Origin: Vitellaria paradoxa
Taxonomy: Eukaryota; Streptophyta; Magnoliopsida; Ericales; Sapotaceae
DNA length: 64,000 nucleotides
Reading direction: 5' to 3'
NCBI GenBank assembly: GCA_019916065.1
Contig: CM034238.1
Location: 26,895,246-26,959,245 of the forward strand
The position numbers and the translations under genes are program-made. The notes beneath the pieces were generated by a model, which had not been told where the DNA came from, did no database searches, and saw only the letters and a list, made by a program, of their open reading frames with translations. Shown piece after piece: positions 1 through 10,700 of this stretch. Each line of letters opens with the position of its first letter. The stretch's first letter is position 1.

Positions 1-435
1 GAACTATTTCTTGGAAGAGTGTAAGACAAACTCTTATAGTGTCTTCAACTATACATACTGAGTTTGTAGCCTATTTTGGCGTTGCAACTCATGCTATTTG
101 TTTGCAAATTTTGATCTCAAAACTTAAGGTGATTGATTCTATAGCTAGACCACTAAAGATTTTTTGTAATAATAGTGCAACCGTTTTCTTTTCCAAGAAC
201 AATAAATCTTCAAGTGGGTTTAATTAAGCATATAGAGATTAAATATTTATTTGTTAGAGATTTGGTGAAGAAAGAAGACATCATCGTTACGCATATTGAT
301 ACCAAACGGATGATGGCAGACCCCTTAACCAAGGGACTTAGACCCATTGTTTTTAATAGGCATGTTTCTAAGATAGGCATTATAGAGCCTTTTGATGTAC
401 TTGGTTACTGGGAGTTATTTCCTTACATTATATAA
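1..435 (+). mobile_element. Copia retrotransposon fragment, RNase H C-terminal end, broken
   Basis: The translated pieces carry the C-terminal RNase H signature of plant Copia polyproteins: ISWKSVRQTL near the left edge, then KHIEIKYLFVRDLV and ADPLTKGL. The two halves lie in different frames, so there is a frameshift near position 220. The element continues left of the window. No 3' LTR could be defined to the right. It is a decayed remnant with no host function implied. Confidence 0.8.
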
Positions 436-1064
436 CAGATTTTTTTGTATGTTAAGACTTAAAGTTTTTCATTCTTATTGATATTGAATGAAAGTTATCA
501 TCTATGTTCTTTTAATAACATTAGTACATGAATATATTCATGATTATATATATATTATATTTGAAGCCTTAAGTTTCTTGTTAATTAAGCATTTTAAGAT
601 TTGTCTTACCTTATTTTTGAGATATTTTATGCAAGGCATATTGGTTTCCATTTGAAACCTTAAAATCTCTTGCTTGTTTGATGAGCATATCTCAAAAGAA
701 TTTGACTGATACAGGATTAACATATTTATAAGATCACCTAGTGAGTACTAATTTCCACCATACCACCTCATTTGATTCATGTCGATAAGATCATTGACAT
801 TTGTAATCATCAGTAATATTACATGAATTACAAGTGTAATGTTTGCCTTGGTTAGATATTAATTATCTTGTTGGACAGGATTATTTTAGGTATTGTGATA
901 GTGAGAAAATCCAAGTCCTAATATTTTAATCTTTCAGAGTTAAAAATGAAACAATTACAATGGCGTACGTTTTCGTATATTTTATTTTTATGTAATTAAT
1001 ATTCCAATTTTACATACAATTGTATAAATTTATTTCCAACACCAAAGTTTTAATGCCATACTAA
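436..1064. other. AT-rich stretch without a recognisable gene
   Basis: No coding signal is visible. It follows the Copia RNase H end directly, so it may include a decayed 3' LTR, but no second copy is present to define one. Confidence 0.4.
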
Positions 1065-1293
1065 GGAGTGTTTAGAAGCCCAATTTTTACAAATTTTTCC
1101 AAACTTCTCTAAATTTTTACAAACTCTCTTATCAACTTTTGGTTGTTCTTGTTTATTTTAAATTTTTGAAATTTATAAACTTTTATCAGTTTACAAACTT
1201 TTACTAATTTTTGTCAACTTTTATCAACTTCTAACAATTTTTCTGACCAAAACGTTCGAACGAGTAGGTGAAATCACGTTCAAACAGCCTTCC
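1065..1293. mobile_element. Tourist-like MITE (PIF/Harbinger type), 229 bp
   Basis: The left end starts GGAGTGTTTAGAAG and the reverse complement of the right end starts GGAAGGCTGTTTGAACG, giving imperfect inverted ends. Both sides are flanked by TAA (1062-1064 and 1294-1296), the 3-bp target duplication expected for PIF/Harbinger elements. The interior is AT-rich and non-coding. Confidence 0.6.
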
Positions 1294-1457
1294 TAACACC
1301 AAAAAATAAATGAAGCATTACCCTTTTCTAACTTTTTTTTTTTAATTTTGGGCTTCCAAATGCCCCACAAATCATCAATTATCTCCGAAAAATTTTTAAA
1401 TTATTAGAGAATGGGCCAAATAATATATGCCAAACTAACCTAACAGAAATCAAAAAT

Positions 1458-1900
1458 TCAATTTTTTTCTTCTTTTTTTCTTTTCATAAAACAAGCCATA
1501 TAAAATAGAACTTTTTTTGTGACCTGGCGGGAAAGTTGTGGAGTTATAACACGAGGATTGTCAAAGGAGGAAGCTATATTGGCGCCAGCTGAGTGAAACT
1601 CTTCCATATTTGATATTCCCGATTTTGAGCACATGACAAGCTTCCTTGAGCCCTGAGCTCTCATCCATGTGTACTCATCCAGCCATTTATCTCCCACAGG
1701 CAAGTGAAGCTTTTGGACTAAAATGGTTAATTGGGAGTGGAAGGACCTAAGTGAAGAGAGAAACTTGTTGAAGGAAATGGATGGAGATGAAGTTGTAGGA
1801 GGGGAAGCAAGAGTCAAGATCATCAGGCCCCTCCTTAGTCAGGAAGTTGTGGAAGCCATAGACAGAAGAGGTGGATGAAGAATGACTCGTTTTGAGTATT
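1458..1900 (-). pseudogene. BYPASS1/UPF0496-like gene fragment, frameshifted
   Basis: The minus strand encodes [20 protein letters not shown], then [19 protein letters not shown] and LSRQV, which I recognise as the N-terminal half of plant BYPASS1-related (UPF0496/DUF677-like) proteins of unknown biochemical function. Upstream codons for SVYGFHNFL lie in another frame, so there is a frameshift near position 1,790. The segment after KWLDEY also departs from the family, and the reading frame runs out into A-rich sequence at 1,458-1,490. The C-terminal two thirds of the family are missing. A processed or truncated pseudogene fits best; the exact subfamily is uncertain. Confidence 0.55.
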
Positions 1901-2165
1901 GGTGAAAAAGAAATTAGAAGTGGTGGAGATTGTTAGTGTTAAATTGAAGATGAAGATGGAGAGGAAGAAAGAAAGGGAGCGAGTGAATAGCGGTTATAGT
2001 TCCCGTATGATGAAAAGATTTTGATTAAATTGTTGGGTGCAATTATGGGTGTTTACCATAGAGTGGAGGGGATGATTCGGAACCGACCACTTTTTTTTTT
2101 TTTTTAATAATAAGCTTACAAGTATTTTATATCATTTTAGTAATTTTTCTTGTTGTATAACATTA

Positions 2166-2168
<3 letters not shown>

Positions 2169-2196
<28 letters not shown>
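2169..2196. repeat. (AT)n microsatellite
   Basis: About 14 uninterrupted AT units in an AT-rich non-coding stretch (1,901-2,483) that otherwise shows nothing recognisable. Confidence 0.9.
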
Positions 2197-2198
<2 letters not shown>

Positions 2199-2483
2199 GC
2201 GCGTAAAAAGAAAAAAAATAATTTTTTATTAAAAAGTAAAATTGATTGATGTGTTAATGATATTTATGTAATTGAAAAAAAACTCCGACCATTCTTTTAA
2301 AAATGTGATGGACTCAAGCATATTTGCTATTTTATTATGATTTAATTTCTTATTAAAGATTTTTTGGTACTATTATCCTGTTATGAAGAAAAAAAGAAAG
2401 AAGAAAAAGGTAGAGAGAGATAGAGAAAAAAAAAGTTTTTGGTCGAATTATTTTTTTAACAGTTTTTTTTTGGCCAAAATTTA

Positions 2484-3102
2484 AGCTTAGTTTGATAACA
2501 CTAGTTAAAAGTTAACTTCTAGCTATTTAGGTGCCATTTCGTATACATATTCTATTTTTCAGTTTTTGAAAATAAAAAAAAAAAACAGTTTAAAATGTAT
2601 TTAATCACTTGTGTTTTCAAAATCTGTTTTACAAAATAGAAAATGAGTTTACATATGAAATGAAAAATGACAGAAAATCATTTTGATTGTTTTTAACCCA
2701 AAACAAAACAAGGAAAATTTCACAATATGATAAAAAAATGTCAAACTAAATACATTTTTTTTATTTTCTTTATTTTGAGATTTCCAAAACATAAAACATA
2801 TAAATATGAAAATAAAAACTAAAAACATAAAATAGAAAAAAATGCAAACAAATGTCAAAAAACGCAAACCAAATGCCACCTTAGTTTTGACTTTTTTTGA
2901 CATGGCCAAAATTACTCTTACATTTTAAATTTATTTTAAATCATAAAAAACAAAAATATCAAATTAACAAAAAATTTAAAAGATAATTACTAAAAAATTA
3001 ATTTTTTTCCCTTCTTAAAGAAAAAAAAATCTAACTTTTTAATAACTGGTTAATAACTAAGTACAGAAAAACTAATTTTTTTTTTCTCACCAAACTAAGC
3101 CT
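2484..3102. mobile_element. Tourist-like MITE, outer copy of a nested pair
   Basis: The left end reads AGCTTAGTTTGATAAC and the right end, reversed, AGGCTTAGTTTGGTGAG. The flanks are TTA on the left and TGA on the right, an imperfect 3-bp duplication. It is interrupted by a second MITE at 2,530-2,880. Non-coding. Confidence 0.5.
2530..2880. mobile_element. Tourist-like MITE inserted in another MITE, 351 bp
   Basis: The ends are GGTGCCATTTCGTATAC and, reversed, GGTGGCATTTGGTTTGCG, with a perfect TTA target duplication (2,527-2,529 and 2,881-2,883). A 3-bp TTA site is the PIF/Harbinger hallmark. It lies inside the 2,484-3,102 element. Confidence 0.65.
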
Positions 3103-4299
3103 TGAACCACGGCTGAAAGAAGTAATTAATTGAATCAAGCATGACTTTCTTTATGGCTTATTCTACACTGCAGTGTCTCAAAGGAGCCTTTTACCCATAT
3201 GTCTGTGTCCGCATTTTGTATGTTGATTAGGAAGAAAATATACAACGTTGTTCAGCTCTATAATCCACAAAGCTGGATTTTGTTTCCGTGGCTGCAAAAG
3301 TTCGACTACTTTGACTGCGATTCTTCTTCCACTTGGTCCCCCTTGGAAATTAATGAGGGTTCTTTGGCTTCTTAACCTCCCCCCCCCCCTTTTCCCTCTC
3401 TTCTTTACCATTTTCTATCCTCTCTTTTCTCTAGTTCCTTTTTTGGTATAACATTCCTATATATGTATGTATTTTCTCATGTGGAGATTTTCCCCTATTT
3501 TCATTATTTCTTTCTTAGTTCTTATCATTTTACTTTTAGACATCAGATTAAGAAACTTTTGCTTCTCCAAGGAATGGAATATATTGACACAATTAGGTCA
3601 TATGCTATATATACCATTGCCAATATCAAGATTGCTGCATTCCCATCAAACTACTCTAAAGTTGTATTTGGGTGAAGGAATTATTAAGGAGGGGGAAAAA
3701 GGAAAGGAGATTTAAAATTTTTATTCTTGTTTAGTTTCTCATAGAAAATTTAAAAAAAAAAAAAAAAAAAGAAAGAAAGGAAGTATGAGATTTGAAAAAT
3801 TAAAACAAAAATTAATTATGAAAAAACTAGTTTATTAATGAATATATTTTATTTTTTTTATTTTTATTCCATTTAAATAAGAACATATTTATATTTTCAG
3901 GTCTTTCGGGCAGTCATTTCATCAATCAAGTGCATGAAAATATATATATATGTATATATACACATATATACATCAAATTAAAAGTAATTTCCTTTATTTC
4001 GTGGCGTCTTTGCCTAATCAAAAAGCAACGCTCTTGTTATCTTGCACGACTTTGCCTACTATCTCCTTTATGCCTAACTTGGTACAATAGAATTAAATAA
4101 AATTGCATAATTATTCTCATACTTTTATTATATTATCAAGTTGGGTACAACCTTTTTATAAAGGAATTTCTAAGATGATCATTCCATGGAATCCATATTC
4201 CATTCTATTACCTGATTTTCATTCTTTTTCGAAAAGAGAGAATGCTTATTACTGTACAACCAATTTATCTCTCAAGCCTATTTAAACTCAGACAATAAA
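3103..4299. other. Intergenic stretch, nothing recognised
   Basis: It contains a C run near 3,377-3,388, an A run near 3,750-3,770 and AT-rich DNA. Short open frames here match no family I know and show no coding bias. Confidence 0.4.
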
Positions 4300-4759
4300 A
4301 TTACCATTTTATTTTCCAATTTCATTCTTCGCCTAAATTTGTATTCTAAATTTTTCAAAAAATTAAAAAAATATATTTATTAATTTACATTTAATAGATA
4401 AATAAATTTTGACTTTATATGAACGAAAGGACTAGCATAATAATTTTACTCATGGGCCTTTTTCTTTTTTCTTTTTTTTTTTTTGGCCTAGATTCGCACT
4501 CAAAAGATTAAAAACTATCTATTGAAATTATTCTTAATAGTTACGCAAATTCAGTCAGATCCAAAATTAGGTCATAAAATGACCATTTCACCCCTATTTT
4601 CTGGGCTTCCTAAAAAAATAAAAATAGTTATTAACGTATTTTTTAGTAGCTAAACAAATTTCGAGTTAATATGAACTCAAGTTAAAAAATAATAATTTTA
4701 CTCCTAAGTTATTTTTTTGCCTTAGTTCGCATTCTGAGCTACTTAAAATCCTAACAAAT
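4300..4759. repeat. Degenerate tandem array, left part
   Basis: Units of roughly 110-130 bp recur with heavy divergence. Each has an ATCATTT-CACCCCT-like segment, a TTTGGCCTAAATTCGCAT-like segment, then an A-rich segment with TTAATAGTTAACAAATTT. The same unit resumes at 6,112-6,660 on the far side of the foldback element, so that element interrupted one array. Confidence 0.55.
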
Positions 4760-6111
4760 GTGGATAAAGTATAAAAACCACCTCTACACTTTATCCTCAA
4801 TCTGTCTTTGATTCCGATGGTTTCAATTGAGATAATCAAATCCCAACAGTTTTGGTCAAGTAACAATCCAGTCCCTCTGTCTGTTACCCGTTACAAACCA
4901 CACTTAAGGTACGAGTAAAATCGTCATTTCACAAGATGGTCCACATAGCAAAGTAATAACGTGGCATCCTCAAATGAGGTGAAGACCATCCGCCATGTGT
5001 CAGAATCTCACTTGCCCACGTGCATCCGCTATGTGTCAGACGCTCACTCATCCATGTGTGCTGGTGCTGGTTTCTGCCATTGATTAGCTTCACTTTAAAA
5101 AAGAAAACAAAGCATTAAAAATTATGCTATCCTTAGGAATTAAATCAAGAACCTTAAAGATAGGGAGCCAACAACAAAATCAACTCACCAAAAATTATCA
5201 GAAGTTAAATTAGATTCTCCCTCATCTCATATACATATTTTAATATGTAATACATAAATATATATAATATTACATGTTTTAATAAATATTATATTTATGC
5301 TATCCCTAGGAATTAATCAAAAACCTTAAGGATAGGGAGCCAACAACAAAATCAACTAACCAAAAATTATCAGAAGTTAAATTAGATTCTCCCTCATCTT
5401 CTATACATATTTTAATATGTAATACATAAATATATAATATTACATGTTTTAATAAATATTATATATTCTCCCTCATTTTTTAATATATATAAATATAAAA
5501 ATATATATTTATAAATAAATATATTCTATATAAATATATATATACTTCATCTTTTTAATATATCTAAATTTTATCTAAGAACCTTACACAAACCAAAATC
5601 TTGGTGAGTTGATTTTGTTGCTGGCTCCCTATTCTTAAGGTTCTTGGTTTGATTCTTGAGATTAACGTAATTTGTAATGCTTTATTTTTCTTTTTTAAAG
5701 AAAAGCTACTCTATGGCAGCAACCCACATCAGCTAATATCAGCACATGTGGACGAATAAGCTTCTGACACAAAATACACAATCTCCATGTCATCTGAGAG
5801 TGTCACATCAATCTCCATATCATCCGAAGGTATCACATCATCACTCTGCCACGTGGATAATTAGTAATCTGACACATATGGGATATTCTCAATGTCATCC
5901 GAGGATGCCACGTCATCACTCTACCACATAGACCGTCTTGCGAAATAACAATGTCACCATCGCCTTAACCGTGGTTTGTAATGGTCAACTAACAGAAGGA
6001 CCTGATTGCTGCTTAATCGAAAATGTAAGGATTTCACTGTCGCAATTGAAACCATTAAGACCAAAGTGAGACTGAGAGTAAAGTATAAAAGTGATTTTTG
6101 TACTTTGCCCA
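4760..6111. mobile_element. Long-arm foldback element, about 1.35 kb
   Basis: The left arm (about 4,760-5,200) and right arm (about 5,590-6,111) are inverted copies of each other over 400-500 bp. Shared landmarks in the same order include GGTTTCAATTG, GTTACAAACCAC, ACGTGGCATCCTC, CATGTGTCAGA, AAAGAAAA-AAAGCATTA and GGGAGCCAACAACAAAATC. The centre is AT-rich and carries no transposase, so the element is non-autonomous. Long arms suggest a Mutator-like or Foldback-type element. A clear target duplication was not found because the element sits in repetitive AT-rich DNA. Confidence 0.75.
5124..5463. repeat. 173-bp tandem duplication at the inner edge of the foldback left arm
   Basis: Two direct copies begin at 5,124 and 5,297, both starting ATGCTATCC and running through GGGAGCCAACAACAAAATC to an AT-rich end. 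They differ by a few bases and small indels. Only the first half of the unit is also present, inverted, in the right arm. Confidence 0.85.
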
Positions 6112-6660
6112 AAAAATATTTATCGACATTTCTTAATAGTTAACAAATTTTGATCCGATCCAAACTTGAACTATAAAATGATTATTCCCTCAGCTCGACT
6201 CAAATTCATATTCAAACCTTCTCAAATGGTTAAAATTACACATTGGCATATCTCTTAATAGTTAACAACAAATTTTTTTATCTAATTTGAACTTGAACTA
6301 AAAAAAAAAAAAATCATTTCTACCCTTAAACCCCTTTTGGACCAATATTCACATTATGAGATTTTCAAACAAATTAAAAATATTCCTGAATAAATATCTT
6401 ATCAACATAACAAATTTGTACCAATTCAATGGGCAAAACCTACCATCATTTTAGGCCCAAATTCATAATATGAACATTCTAAATAATTGAGAAATATTTC
6501 TCTGACATATTTTTATCCAAGCTAATTCTGATACAAACCAAAAAATTATCATTTTACCCTTGAGTCCGTTTTGTTCTAAATTTGTACTGCAAACGTTCAA
6601 AAAGGCCAAAAAAAAAATTATTAACAAGTTTTTCTTTTTATAATTATTAAAAATATAAAA
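6112..6660. repeat. Degenerate tandem array, right part
   Basis: This continues the 4,300-4,759 array with about four diverged units, each containing TTAATAGTTAACAAATTT-like, ATCATTT-ACCC-like and AAATT-CAAATT-like segments. Confidence 0.55.
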
Positions 6661-6689
6661 GTATAAAATTAATATTAGTAATTTTTATT

Positions 6690-7220
6690 AAAAATAGTCT
6701 TTTATCCTGTACTTAAAGTTAAAATCACTTTCACCCTCTGAATTTTAAAAACATCTACACTCCTTATATTTTATACTAAAGTGAAATTTTGAACAACATT
6801 AATTTTTTAAATGAAAAAATGAAAATACTCATTGAAAATTAAATAAAATCATGAGATATAAGTGTAGGTAATGCCCCTTAGAATTAGTTCGAGTGGCTCG
6901 TCAATATACTCTCCACTATTGATTACTGACTCAAGCAAAATGTGTGTGAGAGACAATATATACCTCTCCTCTTTACCTATCAATTACGTAATTCGTTAAA
7001 AGCTGTAATAAACAAATGAAGGTTTTGAATTATTTATTGGTAATATAAACTATAAAAGATATAAATGCAATTGTTAAAATTACAAAGGGCCAAAACCATA
7101 ATTTTTTACAAAATTTTAATATTTTCACTTTAATTCAAAATAAGATTTTTAAGGTCCAATAGCTGTAAATAAATTTTACCTCTAGTACAGAGGTGAAAAA
7201 AAAAAAAAGTAAATATCCCT
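6690..7220. mobile_element. Decayed inverted-repeat MITE, related to those at 27,985 and 32,166
   Basis: The left end has TTTATCCTGTACTTAAAGTT and CACTTTCACCCTC. The right end, reversed, has TTCACCTCTGTACTAGAGG. The same end motif (a CCTTTTTACCCC-like start followed by AAGGTGAAAATCACTTACA) marks the better copy at 32,166-32,818. A 170-bp unrelated insert lies near 6,869-7,045. Confidence 0.35.
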
Positions 7221-7759
7221 TTTTTTATTAGTTTTCATTTTATTTCTATAATTAAAATAGAAAATCGCATATCATGAGAACTTAAATGTCTAATCCTTTC
7301 TGTTCTCATCCCATTCTATTCTATTCCGACGTACCAAGTAAAACCTTATAACCTTTAAACTTTAGTTCAATACACCAGGGCTTTGAATTATGGCCTATGC
7401 CAGATAATAATATAAAGATAAGCTAAGTTCTAATTGCTTCTTCAATCTCTATTAATTAACGTAACATAGGAAAGGGGTTATTAACTTACAATGGACAAAA
7501 TTTGATTGTGGAGAAGAACTTTCCTCAAATAATGAGATAAGTGGCACTGATCAAAAAAAATAACTAAGACAACGTCCTCGTAAAGTTTGTCAGGGGCCCG
7601 ATTTCAGTCCCGGGGACGGTTGCGCCACATGGAGAGAGATTGCCTTGAAACAACACGTTCGAGCTGCAGCCCCCACCTCCAGTTTTTGCTTGATTGTAAA
7701 AATGTTAGTCAAATTCTAGAATGCAATCGTACGCTTTTATTTGTACTAGAAAACCACAT
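7221..7759 (-). other. 3' flank and probable 3' UTR of the UGGT gene
   Basis: Directly downstream of the UGGT stop codon (7,760-7,762) on the minus strand. The part nearest the stop (about 7,580-7,760) is more GC-rich than the flanking DNA, as expected for transcribed sequence. No polyadenylation site could be chosen. Confidence 0.35.
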
Positions 7760-10700
7760 TCACAGCTCTGCCTTTGACTCAAGGTCTTCGGATGATGGAG
7801 GGTCGTTGACCAAGTTTTTTGCTTGATTTGGAGGTACAACCTGCTCTTGGGGCCTGACATCCTTCGACTCAAGGTCTTCAGATGGTAGAGGGTCATTGAC
7901 CGAGTTTTTTGCTGGACTTGGAGGTACAACCTGCTCTTGGAGCCCAACATCTTCGCCCAATATTTTTGCAGTGAAGGATCTCGCTTCGGCGTCGAGATCC
8001 GTCCACTCTGAAACTATTCTTCTAGCACCCTTGAGAGTACCAGAGAGAGAGAGAGAGAGAGAGATAAGCAAAAGGAATGACATTGATAGAAGGATGGTAG
8101 TTAGTAAAGAGGGATTTTTACCAGCAGCTTGGGCTCCTTCGTCATGGGATTGTTGCAGAGATCGATAGTTTTTGCCTTGGATTTTGTGGTGTTACCACAC
8201 CAAGACTCACACCACAGCCATTCTTGGGGCAGCGAAAAGATGGGAACTGTGTGCTGAGCATAGTTTGGAAGATCCTGAATATAAATGACAACAAAACTGA
8301 AGTCAACCAGCATGCTCTTTTTTTTTTTCCCCTTCTTTGGTGTTTTTTACTATTCTTTTTTTTGAGGCTGGCCACGGGGTTGCTGAGCCAGCAGGCGGGC
8401 GTTTAGAACGAAATGATGCAGTCATGCACAAGGAATTATAAAACTTTATTGTTATTTCTCACTGCCGATTCCATTTGGACAATGTTCATACATCCTAATT
8501 ATATATCTAAACTTTCTAGAGTTGAAATCCTACGTTTTCCCTTTTAAAAGAGGACATTTAAAGCAGAGCAGGACATCAAAAAAGGTATTGAGTCAGAATT
8601 TTCGGACAGAAAAGGATGGCATGATCCATTTCCATGGGATATTTAGATAAATTATTATAACACAGAAGACAACAATTGTTGGATGAAATGTAACATAGGT
8701 GACAAATGAAACTGGGACATTGAAGAAGCGACAGCAATCTAGAAAATGTATCAATGATGAAAGCCTTGACTTGCCTGATCCAGATTGGAAAGACTGTTTG
8801 GATCTTTGCTAAGGTTTTCGTAGAATACTCTTAGATTATCTCCTGCTGCAGTTTCTCGAAATTTGACCAAATCGACAACATATAAAGCACTGCAAGGTGT
8901 ATACCACATATTAGGTCAGTAGCCTTGCATTAATAACGAAAAAGCCAAAAAAAATAAAAAAATAAAAAAAAGAGAAGAAATCGCACAAACAAATGATGAA
9001 AGCAGATGCCTACCTTATATGATATGGCCTTCCTCGTAAATGTTCCTTCCAGAAACCCTACTCAAGAGTCAGAAATTTAAGCATCAGTGGTCCATAAAAC
9101 ACTAGGAGCCACCCAAAAATTCAAAACACCCTCACTATTTGGTAGTGTTAGACTGATGGCCATCATCTCACCTAAAAGATGATATTATTAGAGACAAAGG
9201 CAACTTTATTATTTATATTGACTTATTTTTCTCTCAATAGCCCCCTTACGTGTGACCAAACTAATTTTTTTAAGGGACTCGATATGTGCGATGGCTACTG
9301 ATTTTTTGGGTTGGAGGTGAGATTTGAACTAAAAACATTTGTCTACTCTAGTACCATAGCCTAAACTGTTAAAGGGGCAATTTATTACGTACGTTGAGTT
9401 GTTTTCTCTCAACAGGCAGTATTTTTCTAAAGAAAGCCTTCAACCCATTGGGGAAAAAAAAAAAAAAAAAAAACAGCACATGATAGGTGTGTATACTTGT
9501 CTCCAAAATCGATAGCCATCCATGTCCTTATTGTTATCACAAAAAGGAGTATAGGCAAGAGGCCGTCCTTTTATATCCATGTCATAGAGTTCACCCATGT
9601 CTGCCCGCACAACCTGATCTGCATCAACAAATATGACCTGCAGATAAAAATACGTAACAAACGGTGGTTAAATACAATTGCATGAGCAGGTAAAATTTAG
9701 AAGATGACTAGGCATCAAGTTGGGACATTATTTTATGCAGGACTTAGACATCAAAATACCTTCTCTAAAGAAATGGGGAAAATAACATCGAGGAAAAGAA
9801 TTTTATACGCCCAGATGATCCGCTGTTTTTCTTTCTGTTTGTGCAACCAAGTAGGCCATTTGTAGGTAATTAATTCATACTCAAAACCATATTCTTGTGC
9901 CATATGCGGAATTACGTCCTGTATATGGTGTTATGACAGAAAGTAACAATTGCATTTAGACAATTGAAGTGTAGCTCCAAATGAATTATTGAAATAGACA
10001 TCAACAGTAGTGTGAGTAAGAAATAACAAAACCTTGAATTGAGGAGAAAGATAGTTCTTTATAAACCAGAACTTTACAGGTCGATGGGTGTTCTTCAGAA
10101 CACTTAGGATCATAATTTTCAGAAAACGTTCATATCTGCAGGGGTAAATTAAAGAGACAAAGGAAAGACATGTAAGTGTGCAACAATACAGTTATGCAAC
10201 TACTGAATACACAACATTAATAGATAAAAGGCATTCATTAATAACACTATGCTTTTTATTAATAGAAGAGAGAAAATCCTAAGAAATCCTAAGAAAAAAA
10301 GGAAATAACAAAGTGTCTTCTCAGCCAAAAAAAATCTACTCTACAACTTGCAAAATTGATTCTGGGAACAAGCTGGTAGGGAGCTAAAAGTCCCATTAAC
10401 TCTTTCCAGTCAAGTGGGAAATTCCAAGTTTCCAACACAGTCCCATTGTTAGAATTCCCTATAAAGTCATGAGTGCGTTGGAATGAGGAATTCTAAAATC
10501 TGAGATACTTCAAATGAAGGGAGTTGAACACCACAACCAAAATCCTTTCTTTTCTTTTCTTTTCTTTTTGAAATCCCATATATGAGTACTTATCATGCAA
10601 GCTCTTAATATGGAAGGCCATAACTTAGCCTTCTCAAGTTAAATGACAACATAACTACTAGACACTCAACTGGTAGAATATGACAATCGAAAGAATATAT

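Noticed and set aside
3178..3451. Overlapping open frames on both strands (77 and 67 codons)
   Set aside because: No family resemblance, and the frames depend on a C-run; likely chance.
5746..5931. Open frame with a repeated CHLRVSHQSPYHPKVSHH-like pattern
   Set aside because: It lies in the right arm of the foldback element and comes from its short internal repeats.
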